In this document: one piece after another, positions 1 through 10,864 of the stretch
Layout: each line of letters opens with the position of its first letter
How positions within the stretch are numbered: the stretch's first letter is position 1
Assembly: GCA_023362775.1 (NCBI GenBank)
Contig: JALMGJ010000004.1
Span: forward strand, 33,349,429 to 33,413,428
DNA: 64,000 nt
DNA from: Charina bottae
Taxonomy: Eukaryota; Chordata; Lepidosauria; Squamata; Charinaidae
Direction of reading: 5' to 3'
The notes under the pieces: model-generated
Told to the model about the DNA's origin: nothing
The model's database searches: none
Seen by the model: the letters and a program-made list of their open reading frames with translations, nothing else
Made by a program: the position numbers and the translations under genes

Positions 1-139
1 TATCCTGGATTATCAATAGCCAGTTCTCCAGGAAAAAGAGTGTCAACCACAGAAAGGGAAGCACTTTATGTTCCTAAAAGACTAATCCCTTAAATAGGGA
101 AAAATCAGGTTTGGGATGTGGATAAAGAACCAGATACCA

Positions 140-235
140 AACAAGCCTTATAAACTGCCCAGAGTCCCCCTTGGGGGAGTTGGGCAGTGATAAATCCAAT
201 AAATAAATAAAATAAATAAATAAAATAACAAATCA
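140..235 (+). mobile_element. L2/CR1-type LINE 3' tail
   Basis: A GCCCAGAGT motif, a short hairpin with GGGGGAGTTGGGCAGTG, then AAAT repeats. This is the 3' terminus of the L2/CR1-type LINE that is present in long form at 27655-30377. Only the tail remains, as expected of a severely 5'-truncated insertion. No TSD was identified. Confidence 0.75.
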
Positions 236-1319
236 AGATTCGCTAGTAATTATCCAGGACTTTGTTTAAAAAAAATGTGATAAAAGCCATCACTCTGCCT
301 CACTCGAACTGTGTTTAGATGTCAAATGTCATCACTGTAATCCCTTGGTTCTTTCCATACATTTCCTGCACTTCTCAAGCTACCTGCTTTTTCAGAAACC
401 CACAAATTAAACCATAATTTGTTGCATAAAAATAAATCATAGAGCATCGTTTTAAGCCTTCATTTTGCCCACACCATTTTAAAGCACTTAGGATGATTCA
501 TCTTGAATTAGCTTTCAAATAATTATGGCAACAGCCATTAAGAAATGTATCTCACTATCTGGGAATTTGTTCCTGCTGACATCAGGAAACAAGCACAAAG
601 AGAAGATAACGCCTTTTTCTCCTTCATCCTAAGGTATTTTTCAAAGCCTCAAGCATGGCCACACACTCAGCACACAGCAGGCGGAAACCTTGAGCAGACA
701 CTGGGAAAAGCAAATGGAAGATAACTTGCATCCCAGAATTGACAATCGGCTTCCAAAATTAATTCCCTTCCCCAGTAAAACTTGGTTAGCCAAGACACAG
801 AGCAACCATTCAAGAGATGGTAACGTTATTTTATTCCAATTTAATAAGCTACCCTATTGTTGTATTGTCCCCTGGAGAGAAGAAGAAGGTTACTTAAAGG
901 CTTTTTGTACGTGTGTTCCTAAGTAATATGTGTATATACAATTCCCAGGAAGAAAATGGGGACATGCTGGGCTCACCCAATATACTTGTCTGCAATTTAG
1001 AATGTCAGATCAAATTGTAATACACTAAACCAAAACAAAGAGTGTTATTGTGAGAATGTACCACACTTCGTATCTCAAGATCTAATCATTTTATCCTGCT
1101 ATAAAATTGTGTCTGGATTTTCATTCAAGAACAGACCGTCATGCATGCATAAAGTAATTTCAGATTTTATCAGCTCCGTTTCATTTTCAGTCTAAATTGT
1201 TTTAACAGTGAGAAACCCCAATGTGAAGACTCTAGCCCAAATTCTTGACTGAAAAACTGACTGGAATAGTTCAAGGTGTCTATTTAAAATAGTTTTAACC
1301 TGCTTTTCCTTTCATAAAG
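236..1319. other. no feature recognised
   Basis: AT-rich single-copy-looking sequence. A 78-codon open frame at 690-926 has no recognisable motif and looks like chance. Confidence 0.6.
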
Positions 1320-1324
1320 GAAAA

Positions 1325-2672
1325 TGTCAGAGTCCAGTCTGACTCTGACTCTGAGCTAGAGGAAAACGAAACTTACCCGAGAAATAAAACTCATCTTGTT
1401 GAACCGACAAGCAGAAATCGTGATGAGCAGGTGCAGATTCAAAAGTGCAATGCTCGTGATCAGTCTCGTGATGAGCAGGTGCAGGAGTCCAGACCCGCGG
1501 ATGACCCAGCAGCGTGGGAGAATCTTGAGAAGCCGATTGGTTCCGAACCAGGAACCAAGGCAGGAGCACCAATTAGCACCAGAGAGAGGCGGGCAGATAA
1601 GTGCGCCAAACAGAGGGAAGCCCGATTGGTTCCCGAGGAGAGAAGGCGCACCGAAAACAGGATAAAAGGGTGCCAGCGCAAGCACCGAAAACAGGATAAA
1701 AGGGTGCCAGAGCAAGCACCCTGTTCTACTGAGCTAACAGCTTCTTCAGAAGAAGTCCAGCTGGAACCATCCATAGAATCCTGCCCTGTAGCTGCCGCAG
1801 ATCCAGAGCCAGTGTCTCAACTCATTTCTGAATTGACCCCAGCTGCATCAGAAGCCCAGTTCGCTTCAGTATCAAGGAGAACGGAACCTTCTTTGTCTCG
1901 TAGTTTCTCAGCAAAGCCCAGCTAAGAAGGCTACGGTCGCTTCTGGGATTTGTCAGCCGGCATCAACAGCTCCACAGCATTCAGCAACCTTGTCAAGGCA
2001 GCATTTCAACACTTCAGCTAAGTACTCCGTTTGTCCTCATGTATTTTGTCATGCTCATTCAGTGGAGGCATGTTCTGCCGTTGGGAGGTTTTTCTAGTGT
2101 GGAGCGTCCTGTCTTGCCTGGTTTTACGGGTAGTGTTGCCTAGTGGTTCCAGTCCAGTCTGCCTTGCAGTTCCCAACCAGTGTCCTAGAGGAACCAGTCC
2201 AGTCTACCCTGCAGTTCCAGTCCCGTGTCCTAGAGGAATCAGCCTAGTCTACCCTGCAGTTCCAGTCCAGTGTTCTAGAGGAACCGAATCAGTCTGTCCT
2301 GCAATTCCAGTCCAGTTGCCTAGTGGTTCCACTCCTGTCTGCCTTGCAGATTCAGTCCAGAGTAGTCCCAGGTATTCCAGAGGAATCCTGTCCAGCCCTG
2401 CCTTGCAATCCAATCCAGTATTATCCTGTGAACCAGAAGAACCTCGTTCAACCAGTCTTGCAGTCTCTTGTTCCAGAACTGATGTTCTACTTGTTGTTGT
2501 GAACTCTAGCTTGTGCTACCGCATAGCTGCCTACCTCTAAGTACAACCAGTTGTGAATCTTTTGTTGATCCAAACAATCTTCAGTTCATGTTTATGGACT
2601 TATCTTGTAAATAGTTTTTAAATAATAAAACTATTTATTTTAAGTTCTGGTGGTCATACTCCGAACAGAACA
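1325..2672 (+). mobile_element. Solo LTR, about 1.35 kb
   Basis: The segment begins TGTC, ends GAACAGAACA and is flanked on both sides by the 5-bp direct repeat gaaaa (1320-1324 and 2673-2677), the structure of a solo LTR. TATA-like ATAAAAG boxes lie in a twofold 33-bp repeat near 1661-1700. AATAAAA polyadenylation signals lie near 2620, about 50 bp before the 3' end. The 2140-2370 part is a minisatellite of about 45-bp units rich in CCAGTCCAG and TCTGCCTTGCAG. No internal retroviral or Gypsy coding region is attached, so the superfamily cannot be given. Copies of the family lie at 24799-25552 and probably, on the other strand, at 15571-16627. Open frames of up to 169 codons inside it look incidental. 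Confidence 0.8.
2140..2375 (+). repeat. Minisatellite inside the LTR
   Basis: Five to six imperfect units of about 45 bp, each containing a CCAGTCCAGTCTGCC-like core and a CTAGAGGAA or CTAGTGGTT block. The same array recurs at 25180-25370 in the second LTR copy, so it belongs to the element. Confidence 0.8.
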
Positions 2673-2996
2673 GAAAATTGCTAAAATTACTGCAACTACA
2701 GTCCTCTATACACTTATTGAAAGTGAATCACATCTGAACTCAGTGCCTTGGACCGCTTGAAAACCTACAGTTTGGCTTGGAGATATTATAGATATTATAT
2801 ATAAAGCTCAATGTATAACCTATTATCCATAACTTCAAAAACAATAACAGCTCTGTTCACTGTATATAAAGCAGTGTTTGAAGCACATAGTTTCAAAAAA
2901 AATAGGAGTTCTGAATAAGCTCCTGAAAAAGTGGCATGTATTAGAAATAGAGTGATATGCCCATATTTATATGATTGTGATCATGATCAACTAGAC

Positions 2997-4024
2997 CAAG
3001 GGTCGGAAATGGCGGCTCTTGAGCCAGATCTGGCTCTTTGGCCCCTCGGCTCTGGCTCTCTCTCTCTGTCTGCCGCCCGACATCCGGAAAGCCGGTCTCC
3101 GGAAGCAGCAGGCTTGGCGCGAACCCTGGGGAAGAAACAGAGACGCTGATTGGTGGAGGCTCAGAAGGAAGGACGCCTCCACCAATCAGCGTATCTGTTT
3201 CTTCCCCAGGGTTCGCGCTGGGGCCCTCCGAGCAGTCGCTGGCTCCGGGTTGCGGGGATTCCGGCATGGGCACCCGCCGGACGTGGGGAGAGCTGCTGGG
3301 GCAGGTGCGCGCAGAGGACCTGGGACTGCAGCCGAGCGGGTGCTCTCCCGTGCCGTGCCCGCGGCAGCCGCCGGTCAGCTACATGCACATCTGCGAGACG
3401 GCGCGCTTCAGCATGGGCGTCTTCGTGCTGCACGCCGGCGCCTGCATCCCGCTGCACGACCACCCAGGGGAACGAGGCGGGATGGCGGGGAGGTTGGAGG
3501 GAAGGGCAGGAGCGCCTCCCTCCCGGCCGCTCTCCCTCCCTCCCTCCCTCCCGCCGGCGCTTTTCCCTTCTTCGGCGGCCGTGAGGCTTCGGCTGAGCGG
3601 ATCCAACCAGCGGGACTCCACTCACTCATGACTCCTTCAACCAGAGAAAATGCAATTAATTTTTGTACGTTTCTATGGGCCGTAGTATAATTAGAATAAC
3701 GGGTCTATTCCAGAAACGCATTTGCACAGCCCTCCGCAACAGCCCACTTCGCCTCCCCGCCTTGAGAGGCCAGGCAGGTCCCGTTCTCCCCCGCCCCTCC
3801 CAAAATCCAGATTCACCCTTCCACCCGCCCCAATAAGCCACGTGATTGGCTCCCGCCCGCAAACCCCGCACCCTTCCACGCGATTGGCCCCCGCCTGCAA
3901 ACCCCGCCCCCTTCCACACGATTGGCCCCTGCCCGCAAACCCCGCCCCCTGGCTCTCGAGCATTTCAAAATGTGCACGAGCATGTCAAAATGGCTCCCGG
4001 CATAAAAAAGTTTGCCGACCCCTG
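2997..4024. mobile_element. Non-autonomous hAT transposon with captured gene fragment
   Basis: The terminal inverted repeats read CAAGGGTCGG at the left and, on the other strand, CAGGGGTCGGCAAAC at the right. A perfect 8-bp duplication aactagac flanks the element (2989-2996 and 4025-4032); TIRs of this type with 8-bp TSDs define hAT elements. No transposase is encoded. The ends match the shorter copy at 28985-29443 in inverted orientation. The shared parts are about 2997-3215 and 3852-4024. The intervening 630 bp are specific to this copy and include an ADO-like coding fragment. The subterminal parts carry repeated units with GGGGTTTGCGGGCGGG and CCAAT boxes. The element is far more GC- and CpG-rich than its surroundings. 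Confidence 0.88.
3266..3472 (+). pseudogene. Captured ADO-like (cysteamine dioxygenase) fragment
   Basis: From the ATG at 3266 about 69 codons resemble the N-terminal half of 2-aminoethanethiol dioxygenase, a cupin-fold non-haem iron thiol dioxygenase that oxidises cysteamine and N-terminal cysteines. Recognisable pieces are an LRAEDL-like stretch (here VRAEDLGLQP), then PPVSYMHICET, FSMGVFVL and IPLHDHPG, in family order. HDH supplies the first two iron-ligand histidines; the third and the whole C-terminal half are missing. Similarity stops at CACCCAGG, which would be an exon end if the donor GT had become GG. What follows to 3640 is CT-rich and intron-like. Upstream, the same frame is open from 3038, but that part is transposon sequence. 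It cannot be an active enzyme. The assignment is from memory of the family; confidence in the function of the donor gene is moderate. Confidence 0.68.
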
Positions 4025-4157
4025 AACTAGACCATTACAACTAGAATACTGAATGACAAACTACTTTTTTATATAGACATGAGCAAAGTTGTTTGTTTGT
4101 TTTGCTTATTTGCTTGTTTTTAAAAGAGCTACTCTGTATCACTAGGTAGGATCCATA

Positions 4158-4262
4158 TTTAGTCATGCTTAGAGAACAACCATTAAATTAATGGAAATTT
4201 AATTTGTCATGATTGACTTGTTCCATTAATTTCAATTGTTCTATCCCAAGCATGATTAAGGG
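4158..4262. repeat. Foldback repeat
   Basis: Two imperfect arms of about 40 bp (4158-4196 and 4221-4262) are inverted copies around a 24-bp spacer. Both contain CATGCTT, GAACAA and ATTAATGGAA blocks. It could be a decayed palindromic MITE; no TSD was found. Confidence 0.5.
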
Positions 4263-5555
4263 TTAAACTACACATTACTTTCATAGCACCAGATAATGGG
4301 ATTTACCCCCAAGTTAGTGGAAAAAGGATTACAGCCTTGAAAATGTAATTAGAAGCTGTATCTTCAATAGTAAGCAGGGATTTTCTAGTATCTCTTGTCT
4401 GTTTCTGAAAGGAGTCTCCTAGTGTACCATGTTGGCACATGCCTAGCTGCTCATACTGCTACTTGCAAGCATATGCTTTACTGTATTGTTCCATAGGATG
4501 TGTCTTACCCAAAACTAGTCTTGGGAATTCAAATAGTAGATATGGGCCTTTTAATCCTCTGTGCATTTGTGTACTCATAATTCAGCCAATTCTGGTAATG
4601 TGCATACTCAAAACAGGATCCCCTTTTCCGCATTACAGTCTGCAGGCACAGGGATACCAAAACAGATTGTGACCATACTAGGAGCAAAATATTAAACCCT
4701 GATTCCTCTCCCTGAAAAGAAAAGTGTTGGTTTTCTAAGTCTTTAACTTTTGAAGAAAACAACAATGCACAGCTTTTGGCCTTTCTAGTAAGTCTAGCTT
4801 GAAAACATTGATTGTCATAAAGAGTAAGACTGGACTGCTCAGTCAACAACCTCTGATTTTGTGCACTTATTTTTTCTATTTTGATTATGAGATTAATCAT
4901 TTCATTTAAGTTGTTACAATTCCTGGGCTTCACATGGTACTTTGGGGAGGAATTTGGGGGATAGTGATGGTAGGGCAGTTGAATTCCCAAGTGTTGCACT
5001 TCCATGGCTGGTTTGGGGAACTATAAACCTGATGAAGCACTACAGTAAAGCAAATACATACAGGCAACAGTATTACCAGCTATGTATGTGTTGACATTAC
5101 ACACCTGGAATTGTGTAATTTCAGAAACAGACAAGGCAGCTTTTTTCCCCAAATGCTCATCAAAGATATTCATACATTCCAAACTGGTTCTGAACTTAGC
5201 TCAGAAGCATTCAGCCATTACTAATCAAGACAGCTTTCCAGAGCTGTTGTCATTTTTCTGCCTGGTTCAGTGGTGGACTTACCACATGCCTACAATGCAT
5301 CGGAGCATTCAAATGACTGATGGCTACATCAATAACGTTAATCATCCCAGTATGGTTTTCACAACCTCAATCAACACCAACTCTTTGTTGGATTCTACCC
5401 AATATGTGCATCATTTAAGTTTACTAAAGGAGAGCAAGATTATGGAAAAAATTAATTTAATGTTGAAATAGAAAATAAATAAGCAAGCAAGCAAGCAAAC
5501 ACTAAATAAACAAGCAACAGCAAAGAGAAGGCCACATCTGTATAATAAATGCTAG
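4263..5555. other. no feature recognised
   Basis: Open frames of 77 to 158 codons on both strands overlap one another and show no domain or motif. Nothing else seen. Confidence 0.6.
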
Positions 5556-5559
5556 GTCT

Positions 5560-5645
5560 CATAGAGTTTATTTATTTATTTATTTATCGGATTTCTCAGC
5601 CGCCCATCTCGTACACGATGACTCTGGGCGGCTTATATAGGTCAC
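5560..5645 (-). mobile_element. L2/CR1-type LINE 3' tail
   Basis: Read on the minus strand: GCCGCCCAGAGTCAT, then GAGATGGGCGGCTGAG, then AAAT repeats, the tail of the L2 family seen elsewhere in the window. Confidence 0.75.
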
Positions 5646-7280
5646 GAGTATTAAAATATTTAGGACAAAAAAAACCCCACACCTTTGTGTCTGTACTGTC
5701 TTTGCATGGCTCCAGGAATTTCATCTGAGGTAAAACTGAGTAATTCCTGGGCTCACAAATTTCTTGCTTTTATTCCTTCAAGAAGAGGGGTAATAAGAGC
5801 CACAGAAATTTTCAGTCTGAGAAGGAACAGAAGATGAGACATACTAGGAGCCTGATATCCACTCCTAATTTTATTTATGTTTTAAGTTCCTCCAGTATCA
5901 AAATCAATAATTGTTATAACCTGTAACCTACCAGTAACATTGCATGAGAAGAATACTCATAATTTTATCTCCAATGGACTTCTGAGATGCCAAGTAATAT
6001 GTAAAATAAAGCTTCTCTCCTTATCTTCTTGATGACAGATGAGAAAGAACCTTTGTTCCTCCTTTAAACAAGCACTAATCCAAACACAACGATCAATGGA
6101 CTTCTTTAGTTTGCTGGACATTTGACACAAATATTTGTACCCTCTGAATTCCACAGATCTGATAGTTGCCTGGAAAAGCAGAAGGATCATGATTTGTTAT
6201 AATTTAAGTAACAGCACAGCAGAGAGAAATGAGACATTGATGCATCTGGTGTTGTGCATAGGATAATGGATGTTAGTTTGCGAACTCATGAAACCCAAAT
6301 ACATATTTAATGCAGATGAGACAGACTGGTGTGACTCTTCCCTCTCAGTTATAGCTCCAACTAACTTTTAGAAAATGTTTAGATGAAACTGCACTTTGAT
6401 TTGCTGGTAATTTCTTGATATTTTTTAAAACTCTGCTTTATTATAGAACTGAACACTCAGAGAGCTACAAATGGCAAGAAAAAGTAGAGCATACTCCAGT
6501 GTTTCATATTTGTTTGAACAAACAGTTTGGCTAAGATCTTAATCCCCTGTACCTGAAATAAAACGTCCAAAAGTAAATGGGCCTCCATTCCAAGTACACC
6601 TGTCTAGGCTCAGATTACCAGCATCCAGTACTTTGACATATTTCTGGACAACACATATGGGAACATGCATGATTTTTAAAAATAAAAAATAATACCAGGA
6701 CCCATCTGGATGGGCATTTCAAATATAAGTTAGGATGAAATACTGTATGTGACTAATCTCCAGCTTTTTTTTTGTACAATGTTTAAAATGAGGGTGCACA
6801 AACTGAACAGGGTCGGAAGCTGTGGGAAGGTTCATGAGTATCCTGTTCAGCGTTTTCCTGATGAAAACTACCAGGAATGTGCTAATTGTCTAAAAGAGAC
6901 TCTTACATTTGCTTTCTATGAAACATATACACCCAAAACCTAGAGATCCAATCCCACATATTTCAAAGTAGATTGTACCACCTTAAAAATTACATATACA
7001 AAAATCTATAGTTATGCTACAGAGCAAAATTACATAGACTATGTGTAGGTTCATTCTATATGTTTAGAGTCTAGATATCTTGAAGAATGGGGATTTTGTC
7101 TGTTTATCTTATTTAGTTTGCTTTTCCAATATGTATACAATTTGATGTTCAGGCACTACACATAATGGCTGTGCAAAATCTATTCATTATAGTCTGATGT
7201 GGGTTTCCCCAAATCATAACGTCTTCAGGAGACTTTACATTATGTCACAAACAAGTACGGGGCTAGGGTATGAACAATAG
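5646..7280. other. no feature recognised
   Basis: AT-rich sequence without repeats or coding signals I can support. Confidence 0.6.
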
Positions 7281-7283
7281 TAT

Positions 7284-7410
7284 TAGTATATAGTATATAG
7301 TATATAGTATATAGTATATAGTATATAGTATATAGTATATAGTATATAGTATATAGTATATAGTATATAGTATATAGTATATAGTATATAGTATATAGTA
7401 TATAGTATAT
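7284..7410. repeat. (TATATAG)n microsatellite
   Basis: About 18 near-perfect tandem copies of a 7-bp TATATAG unit. Confidence 0.95.
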
Positions 7411-7675
7411 TTTTCATCAAATTAGATTCTAGACAACTCTATAAACAGCAGCATTATTTAAATCTTAATACAACTAAAATATTATTTAATATATATGTGT
7501 GCCACTGCCTATGCTGGAACATCTCAAACTAAATAATAAAATAATACATTGAAATCATGTAAAATAATATTTAATAAATTATATTCAATGAAATGTGGTG
7601 GTGGGAAAAACATTACTTCAACATTCAGCATACTGGGAAGTCTTAGGTGAAGAGGTGAGTTTTGAACAGGCATCT

Positions 7676-8476
7676 ATTTATATTTATTAAGTAAAATAAA
7701 TATATTAAAAGACAAATCTAAAGAAAAGAAAAGTGATAAAAAGAAGAAAAAATGTGCAAGAAAAGGAAGATAAATGGAAAAAAACTAAAGTTAAGAAATA
7801 TGGTGACTTCCAACCTTCTCTTCAACAGATATTGACAAACCCATCATCTCCTTCCCTCTTTTCTTTTTCAGAAATCCCTTTCACCTCGTATTAAATTATC
7901 ATCTTTTTCAATCACTAAATCCATAAATCATTATTTCACTTTTCTTCTTTTAGCAAAAAGTCCATAAAAGGTGTCCAGTCTTTTAAGAAAGCTACCAATG
8001 TTGCCTACAATATGCAGATGGATACATGGGAAAGAATGTGCATAAATGGGATAAAATTTAAATTATGTTATTATTTAATTGAAAATTTCTATAAAATCAC
8101 GTATCCTTGGTACATGACACCAGAGAAACTATCAAAAATGTATAAAGGCACCTCAAATCAGTGTTGGAAATGTGAAAATCATGAAAGGACATTTTACCAT
8201 GCATGGTAGACTTGTGAAAAAGCCAAGAATTTTGGGATACAAATGGATACAATGATCAAAAGAATTTTAAAGATTAATATTGCAAAGATACCAGAACTTT
8301 TTTTTATTGGGGTTTATGCATACTGAATTGGAAAAGACTCATGGAAGATTAACTTTATATATGGTAATGGCAGCAAGATTATTATATGCACAAAGATGGA
8401 AGAGTATTGAAATTCCCACAATGGATCATAAAACTGTCAGTATTAGCGGAAATAGCAAAACTGACCTGTGTGGCCA
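7676..8476. mobile_element. L1 LINE with 5' inversion (twin priming)
   Basis: The left part (7676 to about 7990) is the L1 ORF2 C-terminus plus 3' UTR on the minus strand; a DWTPFMDFLL motif is encoded just left of 7990. The right part (about 7990-8476) is ORF2 on the plus strand, with PWYMTPEKLSKMYKG, a CWKC...FYHAW cysteine motif and IIKLSVLAEIAKLTC. In an uninverted L1 the second part would run directly into the first. The unit is flanked by a 19-bp TSD, gagttttgaacaggcatct (7657-7675) and a copy with one mismatch (8477-8495). This is the signature of twin-primed L1 insertion. There is an in-frame stop after FYHAW and small frameshifts; the copy is dead. Confidence 0.9.
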
Positions 8477-8572
8477 GAGTTTTGAACAGGAATCTAAAAG
8501 ATGTTATTATAGTAGACACCACCACAATTTCAGAGGGGATAGTATTCCAAATCATGAACACTACCCCACATA

Positions 8573-10135
8573 AAATCTGCCACTATCATTGGCGATCACT
8601 CGTAGCCGAGTAAGTTTGTCTTCCAAAGGTAAAATTTTAACAGTGGATCCGTAAGTGGCTATAAAGGCCAATTCTGGATCCGCACAACCTCCCACAGTGA
8701 GGGCATAGGTTTCCGGGTGGGAGACGGTCATGATGAGGGTTTGCCTGACGTGCCTTCCTTTTAGCTCTTTTCTCCCTTTCGCCCTGTACTCGTGCTTCTT
8801 CAAAGTCCATAGCGCTATTAATAAAGACTGACCTCCAATTGAAACGCTCATGAGTTAGGGCTTCCCAGTTCTCAATGCTGATATTACATTTTTTAAAATT
8901 AGCTTTGAGAGTATCTTTGAATCTCTTTTGCTGTCCACCAATATTCCGTTTTCCATTCTTAAGTTGGGAGTAAAGTAGCTGCTTTGGAAGACGATGGTCA
9001 GGCATTCTAACAACATGACCGGTCCAGCGAAGTTGATGTTGGATGATCATTGTTTCAATGCTGGTGGTTTTCACTTCTTCTAATACGCTAAAATTAGTCC
9101 GCCTATCTTCCCAAGTAATTTGCAGAATCCTCAAACACTCTACGCTTCATTCGGGAGAAAGCTACACTCGCAGAGCTCAGGCGATGCTGAATTTCAGCAT
9201 CGATGTTGGCTTTTGTAGATAGATGGCTGCCGAGATAAGAAAAGTGGTCGACATTTTCTAGTGACATACCTTTAAGCTGGATTGATGGTGCTGCGGAGGG
9301 ATTGGTTCGAACTTGCTGGTAAAGCACTTTGGTTTTTTTAATGTTAATAGAGAGGCCAAGCTTTTCATATGCTTCTGCAAAGATGTTTAGGATAGTTTGA
9401 AGATCTTCCTCGGAGTGTGCACAGACTACGTTATCATCAGCATATTGAAGTTCTATAACAGAAGTTGTAGTTACCTTATTTTTTGCTTTCAGCCTACTAA
9501 GATTAAAAAGCTTTCCATCTGTTCGATATATAATTTCTACACCAGTAGGAAGTTTCTCTTCAACAAGGTGTATAATCATAGCGATGAAGATAGCAAATAA
9601 GGTTGGAGCAATAACACATCCCTGTTTAAAGCCGGATTCCACTTTAAACGGATCGCTTTGAGAGCCATTGTTATACAGGATTGTTGCCATCATGTCGTCA
9701 TGGAGTAGCCGCAAGATGTTCACAAATTTATCAGGGCATCCGATTTTCAGAAGGATGGTCCAGAGAGCAGTACGATTTACAGTATCAAAAGCTTTAGTCA
9801 GATCAATAAACGCCATGTACAGAGGGCGGTTTTGCTCCTTGCATTTTTCTTGAAGCTGTCGTGCAGTGAAGATCATATCCACTGTTCCCCTGGAAGGGCA
9901 GAAGCCATTTTGCGTTTCAGGGAGGATGTCTTCTGATACAGATAGGAGACGGTTTGCAATGATCTTTGCCAGGATTTTGCCTGCTGTGGCTAGAAGGGAG
10001 ATGCCTCGATAGTTTCCACAGTCTGTTCTATCACCCTTTTTAAAGATAGTGATAATTATGGCATCCCTAAAGTCTGCTGGAATCTCCTCCCTCATCCAGA
10101 TTTTTTCGATGAGCATATCCACCATATGGCATTAA
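8573..10135 (-). mobile_element. 5'-truncated Jockey/I-group LINE (Vingi-like)
   Basis: Minus-strand non-LTR retrotransposon lacking its 5' half. It carries the reverse transcriptase and C-terminal region (see 8637-10125) and a short 3' part ending near 8573, with the CTCGGCTACGAGTGATCGCC block common to this group. The clade is uncertain: the reverse transcriptase style and terminal zinc finger suggest Vingi/Ingi-like elements known from lizards. No TSD was found. Confidence 0.8.
8637..10125 (-). pseudogene. Non-LTR reverse transcriptase, deleted internally
   Basis: The upstream frame (9103-10125) has reverse transcriptase motifs in order: FKKGDRTDCGNYRGISLL, PSRGTVDMIFTARQL, AFIDLTKAFDTVNR, the GFKQGCVIAPTLF thumb-side motif, and the catalytic QYADDNVV near 9416-9451 (two aspartates intact). 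The downstream frame (8637-9134) continues with the C-terminal domain: a TWEDRRTN block, HQLRWTGHVVRMPDHRLP, a basic stretch, and a final Cx2C...Hx3H zinc finger (LCPHCG... to SHLRIH). The two frames meet near 9130, and by comparison with relatives about 60-70 residues are missing there, so an internal deletion broke the frame. The N-terminal endonuclease is absent. The start codons listed are only the first ATGs of the surviving frames. Confidence 0.82.
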
Positions 10136-10169
10136 GGGGTTCTTAGCACACACAGCGGGACCCTTTCTG

Positions 10170-10300
10170 ATGATCTAAATGGCCAAACTGGTTTATGGTA
10201 GGAAAGGTGATCTGACAAGTATTTTGGTCCAAAATTATTTATGGGCTTGTATGTCATAACCCAGACTTCGAAGGTAGTGACTTAGTAGCTACTAGACAGT
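10170..10300 (-). mobile_element. L2 LINE relic (ORF2 C-terminal part)
   Basis: On the minus strand a decayed version of the L2 motif VITFKALHGxGPxYL can be read (here VMTYKPINNFGPKYLSDHLS). Boundaries are guesses. The rest of 10136-10634 shows nothing I recognise. Confidence 0.45.
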
Positions 10301-10642
10301 GGTTTCAACAAAAGTATAACAAGTACACTGCAGATACCCCATTCACCAAACTGGCTGCTGCATTTGGCATCAGCTACAGCTTCCAGACCAAGAGAAAGGT
10401 CACACAAGCATATTACAATATTCTTATATCAATTAAGCTAATTAAAAATAAACATCCAAATGACATGACTGAGAGGCCCGTCCACTAGATCTTGAAAGAA
10501 TACACTTAGCACATGAGTGGGCAATTCCCTTCATAGTCACTCTAAAGAAGGAGGTGACCACCTTCATAACTAGGCTGATCCAGCAAGATCCACCATGAGT
10601 GAGCAAGAATAAGCAGGAGCAGTCACTCCAGTCACTCTAAAT

Positions 10643-10784
10643 CATAGCTTTCCAAACTGTGTGTCGCGAAACAGTACTGTGCCGCCTGTGGTGTGCAGGT
10701 GTGTTGCACAAAAACCCGTAAGCGCTGATGGCCCGCCACCGCCATTGTTGTGTGTCACCAACAGGAAAAGTGTGGAAAGCTCTG
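10643..10784. mobile_element. hAT MITE, 142 bp
   Basis: The termini are CATAGCTTTCCAAAC and, on the other strand, CAGAGCTTTCCACAC. A perfect 8-bp TSD ctctaaat flanks it (10635-10642 and 10785-10792). It is related by its ends to the 271-bp element at 48634-48904. No coding content. Confidence 0.85.
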
Positions 10785-10802
10785 CTCTAAATAAATAAAT
10801 AA

Positions 10803-10862
10803 ATTCATTCATTCATTCATTCATTCATTCATTCATTCATTCATTCATTCATTCATTCATTC
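10803..10862. repeat. (ATTC)n microsatellite
   Basis: About 14 ATTC units directly after a short AAAT run; the AAAT run overlaps the hAT target duplication. Confidence 0.95.
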
Positions 10863-10864
10863 TC

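Noticed and set aside
2140..2375. Regular 45-bp units as a CRISPR array
   Set aside because: Units are contiguous and imperfect with no unique spacers, and they recur inside another LTR copy.
1356..2540. Several open frames as small proteins
   Set aside because: They overlap one another inside the LTR and its minisatellite; no motif.
3019..3690. Long GC-rich open frames on both strands as a host CpG-island gene
   Set aside because: They lie inside a hAT with matching TIRs and perfect TSD; most are frame shadows in GC-rich DNA. Only the ADO-like frame has family motifs.
4529..5005. 158-codon minus-strand frame as a gene
   Set aside because: No domain, no codon bias, opposed by other open frames in AT-rich DNA.
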